Assembly: GCF_022376445.1 (NCBI RefSeq)
Contig: NW_025955663.1
Coordinates: 1-15,575, forward strand
DNA: 15,575 nt
DNA from: Fomitopsis serialis
Taxonomy: Eukaryota; Basidiomycota; Agaricomycetes; Polyporales; Fomitopsidaceae
Direction of reading: 5' to 3'
Positions 1-10,975 of the stretch are shown one piece after another. Below the pieces are notes generated by a model, which had not been told where the DNA came from, searched no databases, and saw nothing but the letters and a program-made list of their open reading frames with translations. Numbering within the stretch: position 1 is the stretch's first letter; every line of letters begins with the position of its first letter. The position numbers and the translations under genes were made by a program.

Positions 1-560
1 CGCGCCAAGCTTTGATGGCACCAGCAATCCGGACGACAGCTCGACTTCTACCGCCGCTTTGACAAATTCGTTCTGCGAGAGAAACTTGTCTTTCCCTATC
101 TTCGTCTTCGTCGCCAAGTTTGCTGCACCTTCAGGATCTAATGCCTGCATACACGGTGGATGTTGTGGCACGTAATTCCATACAGTGTGTCGAACACGGA
201 CCTTCAATATAGCCAGCTGCTCATCATAGTTCACGTTGTCCTGCTTCCCCGCCGATCCTTCTTCTTCTGATAAGTTTCTGGATCTCAAAAGTCTTCTCTT
301 TTTTCGCGACTTTGTAGATTGCTTTCAAGCCGTTATGCTATCAGAGCTATGTCGGTGGGCATCTAGGGTGTGGATCAAGTTGGACAAAGACCCACCAACT
401 TCGCCCGTATCTTCGTTGCAGGATCCACGACTACATCCTAGGCTGAAGTCGACATGGACCTATGACACCGAGAGGATGGCATTCATACCTTGCCTCTTTT
501 CCTCTTCACTCCCTGAGGCCTAGAGTGAGGCAAATGGGTTGCAGACACTGTACTCGGCAT
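1..560 (-). CDS. BUD22: BUD22-like ribosome biogenesis protein, 5' part (runs off left edge)
   Basis: Reading leftwards, an ATG at 560 opens a short basic exon (489-560) ending KRKRGK, followed by a clean GTATGA donor at 488. A later exon starts at about 337 after a TAG acceptor and encodes a lysine-rich block with KTFEIQKLIRR. A 57-nt intron (145-201, GTCCGT...GCAG) then joins DEQLAILK to ALDPEGAANLATKTK and SQNEFVKAAVEVEL, and the frame stays open to base 1. This order (basic helix, TFE-QKL block, 'EQL-LKALD', 'NEFV-AAV') resembles the N-terminal part of the Bud22/SRFBP1 family, which acts in the nucleolus in 18S rRNA processing and 40S assembly. The structure between 489 and 337 is uncertain: one intron of about 150 nt, or two introns with a small exon from about 459. 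The frame slips by one base between about 240 and 275. The C-terminal part lies outside the window. Family assignment is an inference from motifs. Confidence 0.72.
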
Positions 561-862
561 TATAATCTCAAAATGTGTGAAATGTGCGGGCTGTGTCGGA
601 GCAGAGCTGAGGGATGGTAGGGCGAATTAGAAGTTTCAGAACAAGACGTGAGGCACTGCAGGCAGATCGTCGATCGACTCCTGCACGTGACTGGACGACC
701 GGTAGCGGCGGGTAGCCTGGCAAACAAATTCTAGATCTACTTAGAGTGCGATCGTAGAGGTCGATACTACATAGACAATCACAGTACACAGCGCAAGCCC
801 ATAAATCTGTACATAGAGTTGTTGCATCGTTTTTAAAGTATCGGATACTAGTCAATGCCGGC
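561..862. other. Intergenic: 3' flank of the dioxygenase gene and promoter of BUD22-like gene
   Basis: About 300 bases lie between the stop of the dioxygenase gene and the BUD22-like start, both on the minus strand. Apparent open frames here have no motif and run into the end of the dioxygenase gene. No clear TATA element or repeat was seen. Confidence 0.6.
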
Positions 863-2348
863 TTAATACGTCGCGGCAAGGCGAGACATGATGTATTGAC
901 CAGACTTAAGGAAGTCAGTATTTTTGGTAGCCAAGCAAAAGACAAAGGAGACTGACCGAGATTGGGTCGTACTTCTTGGGAATCTTCTCCGAGAAGGTCC
1001 CCGGCAGGCAGTCCACGGTGCGAGAGTAGTCCTGAACACTCGTTAGTATAGTGTCACCTCTCGATGTAACATTCGTGCGTACCGCAGAGCAGAACTGTTC
1101 GTCGCGCGTCGTTAGCAGAGAGATAGGTTAGGTGCAAGTGCGTTGACTTACATAGGGGATGGAGTAACGTTCCGGAGTCATGCCGCCCTGGCTCTTGGTG
1201 GGAGGAGCACGGACTCGGTGGATGGTACTCTTAATCATGTCGTTCGACCCTGATACCACAAAATCAGAATGAGCACGCTGCTACGTTGATTGCAAGGCGT
1301 ACATCTCATGAGGAAGTCGCCAGCATTGACGATGATAGCACCCTCAACGGGTGTAGCAGGCTAGGGACCTGTCAGCAACTGACGCGTTCGTAGAGCACAA
1401 GTTGGCACTAGTACCGTGAATTCGCCAGGATTGTGGGGGTTCTCAACCTCGAGTCCGCCCACATCGTCTTGCATCAATAGCGTAATACTACCAAAGTCGG
1501 AGTGGGCGCCGATCCGAGCAACCTCCTCTCTCTCGAGGTCATCTACACGGACGCTGTAGCTTCAGTGAGCAGTGAAAGACGCCCAGCTAGTACGAAACGC
1601 GAACCTTGGGTAGTGTAAGAGTCGCAGCTGATTATCAGGCGCAGTATGGAACTTCTCTAAAAAGCTCTCCTCGAGATGCAGACCAAGGGACAAAGCACGG
1701 AGGATGGTCAGCTCGATTTCCCGGCAAGCCTAGTATCATGAAATGAGTGAACAGACGTTTAGTAGCAGCATCCTTCCGTTGCTTACCCAGAAGAACTCTA
1801 GGGAGGCTTCCTTGAAGCCAGGGAATGCGTCCTCTGGGAGCCAAATGTTTGTCATGGCTGCGTCCTCTTCCCTGCCAATTTCGAAGCTCTCCTTCACATC
1901 CGGAGCCTTGGCGCGGATCTTCGCAAGCTCCTTGTCGTCGTAGACATGCTGAACGACCTTCTCCTTTCCAGGAGGTGAGTATCCTACGGAACATATTATT
2001 CGGCGACGTAAAATGCATTACAGTTGTACTAACCACGATGGTGGGTGCCAGACGGCGGGTGAGGCGCGAGCATCTTGGTTTCCATTGGCAAAGCAAAGAA
2101 CTTCTTGGACTAGCAAACCGTCAGTAAAGTACAGTTGCTGTGGGAAATGCCTGACGACCTACCCATTCAAACATTCTGGCTATCTTCTCCTTTGGTAGCC
2201 CATGATCGACCAGATATACAAACCCAATTGTCTTGAAGGAGTCTAGCATGGCGTCTGCCGTGACTTGCTTGTTCGAAGCATCGAGGAAGGCCGCAAGGCT
2301 GATGATCGGGATGCCGTTGACGTCGCCAACCTTGATCTGCTGTGCCAT
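863..2348 (-). CDS. 2-oxoglutarate/Fe(II) dioxygenase, isopenicillin N synthase-like family
   Basis: Ten exons (2348-2163, 2109-2034, 1983-1787, 1729-1605, 1559-1415, 1360-1303, 1249-1152, 1094-1083, 1031-957, 904-863) join in phase with GT-AG introns of 45-57 nt into a 337-residue protein, a normal length for the family. The N-terminal part (about residues 13-120) matches the DIOX_N domain, with IPIISLAAF and GFVYLVDHGLP. The catalytic core holds the iron triad H214, D216 (RIGAHSDFGSITLLMQ) and H273 (STIHRVRAP). R290-Y-S292 is the 2-oxoglutarate-binding RxS motif. Such enzymes couple 2-oxoglutarate decarboxylation to hydroxylation, desaturation or ring closure of a small substrate; the substrate cannot be told from sequence. 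No signal peptide or membrane segment is visible, so a cytosolic enzyme is likely. No frame slips are needed. Eukaryotic relatives are common in fungi, so antibiotic synthesis is not implied. Confidence 0.95.
1083..1094 (-). other. 12-nt microexon of the dioxygenase gene
   Basis: Four codons (FCSA) are flanked by a CAG acceptor with pyrimidines upstream (intron 1095-1151) and a GTACGC donor (intron 1032-1082). Including it gives IPY-FCSA-DYSRTVDCLPGT, which fits the family pattern 'IPYFC...-LPGT'. Automated gene finders would probably skip it. Confidence 0.8.
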
Positions 2349-3078
2349 GGTCGATAGATGTCACGACGGACGGTATATATTCGAGGACGCGGAAGAGTGA
2401 ACAGGGCTGAACACAGAAGCTCTCACAGAAGGATGCGGCTCGCAGTTTACTGTCTGAACGGCCATATATACCGCGGACGAACAGGCACATGCTCTGATAA
2501 TAGCACCCCCTAGCACCCCTTACCTGGGAGGCGATCCCGTTCCGGCGTCCAAGCACGATGATAGGCAGCTTATCTTCCCTTGTATCAGATAGCTTAAGCA
2601 TTCACTGGGACGATGAACCACTAGATCTGAGTCTAGGTCTCGATGAAAGCGTAGTTCGGAGGTGTGGACGAAGGATAAGGCAGACAGGATATAGGTCTTC
2701 GACTGCTAAGGCACGTACTAAACTAATACATAGAGCTGGCGCGCGTGAGCCATCTCGTTCTGACGTGACTCCGGAGAGGCGCGTTATGTCACAGTCACAT
2801 GATCGCGACCGTAAACCTCGCTCAAGCAACCCGAGGCAACCCCGAGGTCCGGCATGACGCGTGTGATTCACAACGACTGGCGGCGGGCGCTTAAGGGGAC
2901 CTCTTCCTGACCGCCGCTCTCACTAACACAGCAAACCCGACGACACTAAGTACAGTGGACGAGAAATTTCTGTCTGGCAACGGTTCAATCCAGATTTTGA
3001 TCCATAATCTTCGGACGCGCAGCCGCTGTGTATTCAAACAACCTGGGCGAGGGATCTTCGAGTCAATCGGTGTCGACA
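2349..3078. promoter_or_regulatory. Divergent intergenic region between the dioxygenase gene and TBCD
   Basis: About 730 bases separate two divergently transcribed genes and should contain both promoters. It holds a 10-bp inverted repeat (2371-2380 and 2464-2473). Short open frames on both strands between 2558 and 2871 overlap each other and show no motif, so I do not call a gene. No TATA box was seen on the TBCD side. Confidence 0.6.
2464..2473 (-). promoter_or_regulatory. Candidate TATA box of the dioxygenase gene
   Basis: Read on the minus strand this is CGGTATATAT, about 116 bases upstream of the ATG at 2348. That leaves room for a leader of roughly 85 nt, typical for a fungal core promoter. 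A second TATATA at 2374-2379 is only about 26 bases from the ATG and is a poorer candidate. Position-based inference only. Confidence 0.45.
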
Positions 3079-6000
3079 ATGGAGGAGGACGCGAGTGATC
3101 GCAAGCTTTTCGCAAGATTCGACAAGTATCAGGACTTCTTGAACACACAGCAATCTCTGCTGTCTTTGGACCTTCTGGCAAAGCCAAGCGATGAAGACCG
3201 GTCTCGTGAATGGCAAATCGTCAAGAAACTACGTGACACGGTAAGCAGTAACCCGTTCACGGTTCTCTCTGTTGGCTGAAGTGGGCGTGCGCTGCTCTCA
3301 AGCTAGATGAGTATCAGGAACAAGCGTATCTTCTCGATCCCTTCTTAGACTCCTTGGTAACACCTGTCGTGGACTGTCTGAAAGGCTATGTGAATGCCTT
3401 CGTCGAAACGAAGCAAACACCGGAGGACACTCTGCGTCTGAACCTAGTCGCGGACCACATGTACTATTACATCAAGTTCCGCGGTTACAAGACAATAAGT
3501 TAGTGCCTTTGGATCTTCTGCAATCGATGCTCGCTCAGAATGTCGGATCATAGCGAGATTTTTCCCGCATGAAATCGCCGACCTCACCATCGCACTCGAG
3601 TACATGATCATACCGAACAGTCCGGCTCTCGTGAGATATCACTGGCCCATCAGATATGTTGTCTTGTTGTGGTTGTCGCTCGTCTGCATGATACCCTTCG
3701 ATTTGGACCAATTCGACGAAAGCGAGCGCGCAGGAGAAACGGCCGAGAAGATTGAATCTCTCGGTAAGAGGTACCTGAACAATGCAGGGTTGGAACGAGA
3801 AGCGGCTGCAATTCTCCTTGCTAGACTCTACGTAAGGTGCGTTATCGGGGTGAGCATTTTGTGCGGAGAGAACTGAGTCGTGCAGGAAAGACACAAGCGT
3901 GAAGTTGCCTAGCTTCATCTCATGGTCTGCGAAGATCGCTAGCGGCCGTGTAGAGCCTTTCCTTGTATGTTGTTGACTTTTACCATGTTTTCACTCATGA
4001 TAACGCTGCCAAAAGACCATGGGGCTTTTATCGGTTTTGTGCGAAATCACGAAGTCTGCTTCGGTGGAACAAGTGAAGGCGCATACGTCAGCAATCCTTG
4101 ATGTTGCGAATGCTGTACAAGAAAATTCGCCTCTGCTTCAGAACACGCTCATCAGGAAGCTCCGCACGAAGTTGATTTCCCGTATCGTGCTCCGCCTACT
4201 ACCTGCCTCGCCGCTGGTTATTCGTAGCAAAGGCTAGTACGGGGCTAAGTTGTGACGTTACCATTCTGATCATGATTCGCGATCTACAGGTAGAGCCTTG
4301 ACGGCGTTAACTGCTGGAGACGAGGGCAAGCCTACGTCTGAACTGGACTTCGACGTACCAGAGGAACTAGAAACTGTCCTTGAAGACCTCTTCACCGTGC
4401 TTCAGGACAAGGTTCTTAAGCCACCCCTGCGTGTACTTGCTCTGATTGTGACGATCGTTAGGATACCCTTGTGCGGTGGTCCGCGGCGAAAGGTATCGCG
4501 CGAATCTCTGAGCGCCTTCCCCCGACTTTGCAAGACAAGTACTCGACAATGTCATCAACCTATTCTCGATTCATTCGATAGCAGCAGCTACCATATACGA
4601 CATGCCTAGCATCGCCGAAGGCACCTGGCACGGTGCATGCCTCGCATGCGCGGAGATGGCCCGTAGGGGTCTAGTCGCGGACGATGTGCTTGCTGATCTC
4701 ATCAACTGGCAGTGTAAGGTAAGCGTTTTACTGGCTTTCTGTGGGTGCGATTGATCTTTATGAACGCTGCTCAGGCACTCTACTTCGACATACGCAAAGG
4801 CGCCCACTCAGTTGGCTCGAACGTACGGGATGCCGCATGTTACGTACTTTGGTCCCTTGCTCGTGCTCAAGATTCTGCCGCACTTGCTCCGTTTGCGGAG
4901 AACCTCTCCAGAAGGCTTGTTACCGTAGCTCTGTTTGACCGAGAGATCCACATACGCCGCGCCGCTAGCGCCACGTTCCAAGAGTTTGTTGGTCGGACGG
5001 TAAGGCAGAATGAAAGCTACTAGTGATCCATGCTGACTGCAACATATTGCAGAGTCTCTTTGCGCACGGCATCGATGTTCTCCGTAAGACGGATTTCTAT
5101 TCAGTCGGGGTCCGACGAAATGCCTTCTTGACAGCTGCTCCAGAGGTCGCAGAGTAAGTCTGCTACCTGTACCTTCACCTCTCATCGATTTTCTCACAAC
5201 GTCTTAGGCATCCGGAGTATACGCCTTCCCTAACGGACCATCTGTTGTCGGTGACTTTGAGACACTGGGATCCGCAAATGCGACAACTTGGAGCGCAATC
5301 TTTGCGGGCAATCTGCGAGCTTGATCTGCCCGCCCTCGGTCCAGAGTGTGCTACAAAAGCCGTAAGTATGGTAGATGCGCCTGCGCATGCTTTCACTGTT
5401 AATGTTCGTGTTATCAGGCGCGCTTCTTGCAGGGCCCTGACATTGGCGATATACATGGCGCGCTGGCAGTCTTAACGGATCTAGCAGCTGCGTATCGGGA
5501 CTCCAGGCATGATCTAGAAGCAGAAAGACGAAAGGTGGGACAGTTGAGTAGAATGAACTGTCCGACATGCTGATTATTGCATACCAGGCGTTTGCGTACC
5601 TGGTCCAAGTCCCTCTCACTACTTTAGAGTCTCCGCGTCATGAGCTGGTGACAGCAGCTGCATGCAATCTCATCGCCAGCGGCATATCTTCGGCCGAGAT
5701 TAGCTCAGATGAGACTTCGGTGCCGCACTGGCGCAAGGTCGTAGACATCGGGTTGAAGAGCAAGAGCACTGCTGTGCAAGAAGCTGCGGCTCGTGCGATG
5801 GCAGCTGTGAGCAAGCTTGTTGATTGCTCTGCTATCGTCGATAGGCATGTGTTCTTCGCTCGTTGACTTCCACCATGCTGACTCTGGCGCAGACTCATTC
5901 GGGACTTCAGCTCTGGGTCACCTCCGATGCAACAAAGTATTTGCCGCGTGCTTGGAATGTTTGATTACACAGCCTACCCACATGGTATCCTCAAAGTTAT

Positions 6001-7617
6001 CGACTGTCTACTCACCTGCACAGATCGCACGGTGTGTAGCAAACTTGAACAATTCACAGTGGGTGCTGATGACTGCGATAGAATTCGTCAAGAATTGTAA
6101 ACATCGAGGCAAGACGGAATGCGTTCAATTCGATGCCCCAGATTCTCTCTAGCGTTATCTTCAAGCTTAATGAACGTGCGTTACCTTGGTCACACACGCG
6201 AAAGCATCAGAGGCTTACCCATCAACAGATTTGTCCCCCACCGTGGTGTGCCAGATGATCGACGCAATGCAAGACGGCCTAACAGACTATACCTCTGATG
6301 AGCGCGGAGACGTCGGCTCCTGGGTTCGCATGGCGTGCGTGAAGGGCCTGACGTCCTTCACAGAAAACCTCCTCCCAGAGGCCTCGAAATTGGACAACTT
6401 CGCTGAGTATTTTCCTCCAGCCAAATACCACGACGCTGTTGGGGGGATTCTGAAGCAAGGTATCGAACGACTTGACAACGTCCGGCAGCTGGCGGGGGAG
6501 TGCTTCACGCGTCTTCTCGTGTTGCCGCTGCCAGTGATCTCTGGAGCAGAACGATGGCAAATACATGGCCATACCCTTTTCAGCACCTTGTTCCTCAGGT
6601 TGGTTATCAAGATGTTTTTGATTGTCTCATGATGTGCTGATTGCGTTCTAGTGAGGTTGAGACCATCAACTGGAACGAGGGTGACAAGCTGTTTCCTAAG
6701 GCCGTGCGTCTCTTGGAAGTCGAGTCGTACCGACATGCAGTCCTTGGAGGCCTTATCTTGAGCGCGAGTACGAAGACGGACAGTACGGTATGTCATATTA
6801 TACCACCCTCCACGAGCTCGCCGATAAATGTATGACAGCAACGTCCGGTCACGGCAAGCCTCATTGCTTATGCGCGCACGCTCCCCGTCAGTGCCACGCC
6901 GTCCGGCGGATATGATCAGTGTGGGTTTGCGCAGGATCTCGTGGCACAAGCCAGTCGCAATCTCAGTTCGAACAACATTGTCGTGCCGGTGCTGCAGACT
7001 TTCAACGTGCTCCTGGAGTCAGATGTCTTCGAAGATTTGTCCGGGGATACCGCCGGACTCCGTAGGTACGTAAGGGGAGAGGAGGGGGTCCCTTGATCGC
7101 CAGGTACTAAACACGTCGCTGCAGCCTCCGGGCTCTGCTTTCGGTGGCCACGAGAAACGTGGCCCGCCTGAAGAATCATCAGCGCATCGTGATGTCCATG
7201 CGGATGTAAGGAATCTCTACTCCGTGTGCTTGTCCTTGCGTTCTCATCGAGGATCAGAGTCGTCAACCTTCTGTCGATGCAGCCGTTGCGAGCGGAGTGT
7301 ATAGGGCACCTGTCAAGCTTCTTGGCGCATCAGTACCCGAAGGTAAGCGGACTCCCCCGAGGTACGCTCTTCACGCTGAACGTTCTGTACAGGTCCGCTC
7401 CGATACAGCGGAGCACCTGTATCTCGTTCTGCAAACGAAGGACATGGGTTGTGAAACTGACGAGGCGGAGGAGATCCTGCTTAATACTGAGTGGTTCGTG
7501 CGGCTCGTTGATATTAGCTTGCAGCGCGCTGAAGTCCTCCCTAGGTCATCAACTGATATGTCCGCCGCCAGCGATGCTGCTCGTCGCTGTGTGGAATTGC
7601 TGTTGCAGGATTCATGA
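3079..7617 (+). CDS. TBCD: Tubulin-folding cofactor D (TBCD / Cin1 / Alp1)
   Basis: Twenty-one exons (first 3079-3240, last 7545-7617), joined through 20 introns of about 48-66 nt, give a protein of about 1158 residues, the usual length for TBCD. Landmarks in order: LDEYQEQAYLLDP near residue 55; RFFPHEIADL near 120; the hallmark VRWSAAKGIARISERLP near 357; SIAEGTWHGACLACAEMARRGL; IRKGAHSVGSNVRDAACYVLWSLAR; a long HEAT/armadillo-type helical region; NIEARRNAF; and YTSDERGDVGSWVRMA, which opens the conserved C-terminal domain. TBCD captures beta-tubulin after CCT chaperonin and cofactor A, and assembles the alpha/beta heterodimer with cofactors C and E in the cytosol. The ATG at 3079 is the first in frame; upstream in-frame codons lack an ATG. 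One base is missing in a C run at 4519-4523 (near residue 373), where the frame moves from SERLPP to DFARQVLDNVINLF. Intron 5 (4233-4289) and intron 12 (5845-5892) appear to use GC donors. Confidence 0.96.
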
Positions 7618-7861
7618 GCTGGACCGGCTGGGATGTGCATGTGAATGCTATGATTTGAATGCGTCCAGTGACGTCTGTATGAGTACATAGTCTGTTGATC
7701 TGTAATAGTAACACACTGTAGTAAGCGTGTGAACATCGGTATAGGGATCTGTGGCCTTGCGTCAGGCAGGCACGCCGCACACGGCGCGTTGCTGCCAATC
7801 TGAGCTGTCCTTCCAGTATTGTTCTCTCGTCCCGTCCCTTCCACTACCACTGCTAGCGAGG
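7618..7861 (+). promoter_or_regulatory. TBCD 3' flank and VMA2 promoter
   Basis: Only 244 bases separate TBCD from the V-ATPase gene on the same strand. A CCAAT motif lies at 7795-7799. A strongly pyrimidine-rich stretch (about 7805-7855) immediately precedes the ATG at 7862, a common feature of highly expressed fungal genes. No TATA box is evident. Confidence 0.5.
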
Positions 7862-9972
<2,111 letters not shown>

Positions 9973-10349
9973 GCGACGAAGCGCAAGAGCCGCTGTGACG
10001 GGACGCTCGACGACCTGTCTGTATTTCCCGCAGCCGGAGCAGTAGTACATAGTAATCGCATGACCGTGCATGACAATCCAACGTGCTCAGGGAGAAGACA
10101 GGATGGTGTACGTGGCGGCGCGGAGAGGAAAGCTTCGTCGGCACGACCACTGGCGGCCTCTAGGTGTCCAGACTATACGATGTCCAGGCTACGTATACGA
10201 GATGAGATGGGATGTTATAAGTGACGTCAATTTAAATTAGCATGCAGACGCTGTACTACGGTGGGTGGGCTATTACAATGCCTCAAGGCCATGCTATCTC
10301 CCTCCGAAGCTCCCGGGGCAAGCCCCCCTCCACGAACCACGCTGGCGCG
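9973..10349. other. 3' flank of VMA2, no gene seen
   Basis: This is noncoding sequence after the VMA2 stop. Near its right end, in an otherwise GC-rich region, sit a perfect TGACGTCA octamer (10222-10229) and the palindrome AATTTAAATT (10229-10238). The AT-rich patch may belong to transcript end signals, but this cannot be proved from sequence. Confidence 0.5.
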
Positions 10350-10829
10350 TTATACCACCCCAAGCCAGTCGCACCCGCACTGCTCGCACTCCGCGCGGAT
10401 CTTCGGGTCCCCCTCGAGGACGGTCCGTCCGAAAGGCTTCGGCAGCGTCAAAGTCCCATGCACGCCGCCCCGCAATCGTGCGCGTGAGAGCCCGCGAGCG
10501 CGGGGAGCCTGGATGCACGCCGCGGCCGTCTGCGGGGACCTGGCAGCGAGTGGGGGCCCGCCGGGACGTGAGCATGACGTGATAGAACACCGGGGGTTCA
10601 TAGCGCTCGGACGTGTGAGACGGCGCTGGCATGCTTGGTGCTGGATGCGGGTGTCGTGCGCGGTGCCAGTGCCGAGTGCGGAAGGACGGGGCCTGGCGAG
10701 GGGCGGGGAAGCGGTGGCGGCCTGGAGCGCGAGCCTGCGGCGGCGGACGATGAGATAAGCTGGCGTGCCGGTGGGGCGTGGGTGGACGGGTGTCTGCTGC
10801 AGCAGAGGCCCCGCGGTGGCAGGCCGCAC
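10350..10829 (-). CDS. Unidentified coding segment, probably C-terminal part of an uncharacterised gene
   Basis: I do not recognise this gene. The best-supported part is its last 38 codons, ending at TAA 10350-10352, which read GTLTLPKPFGRTVLEGDPKI then RAECEQCGCDWLGVV. Nearly every third base is G or C, and the CxxCxC cluster resembles a metal-binding or structural cysteine group. The same frame is open back to 10829. However, the other two minus-strand frames are also open and protein-like: one from an ATG at 10953 through YEPPVFYHVML, the other with FCPSCG near 10830. The true exon and frame path is therefore unclear. Given the single-base slips elsewhere in the GC-rich half, one or more slips could join these frames. 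It could also be a GC-rich non-coding stretch. A pyrimidine-rich minus-strand leader at 11031-11048 and ATGs at 10975 and 10953 suggest a short gene of about 200 codons. Confidence 0.3.
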   Translation of the reverse strand: MRPATAGPLLQQTPVHPRPTGTPAYLIVRRRRLALQAATASPPLARPRPSALGTGTAHDTRIQHQACQRRLTRPSAMNPRCSITSCSRPGGPPLAARSPQTAAACIQAPRARGLSRARLRGGVHGTLTLPKPFGRTVLEGDPKIRAECEQCGCDWLGVV

Positions 10830-10975
10830 GAGGGGCAGAAACGGAGGGACACGGTGGGCGGCAGGCTCGGTGGTTGAAGGGGCTCCACAGATTGGCGGCG
10901 TCGCTGGGTTGCGCGGGGCTAGGGAGGCTTGTCCGGACCACGAGCGGGGGCATTTGACTGGCTCCGGTGGATCAT

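Noticed and set aside
863..2348. Beta-lactam biosynthesis gene
   Set aside because: The fold is isopenicillin N synthase-like, but no ACV synthetase or acyltransferase is nearby, and such dioxygenases are widespread in fungi.
2558..2871. Overlapping open frames on both strands between the dioxygenase gene and TBCD
   Set aside because: Arg/Ser-rich in both directions with no introns or motifs, and they sit where the divergent promoters must be.
6287..6949. Minus-strand open frame of 220 codons
   Set aside because: It is antisense to well-supported TBCD exons 15-17 and is a shadow of them.
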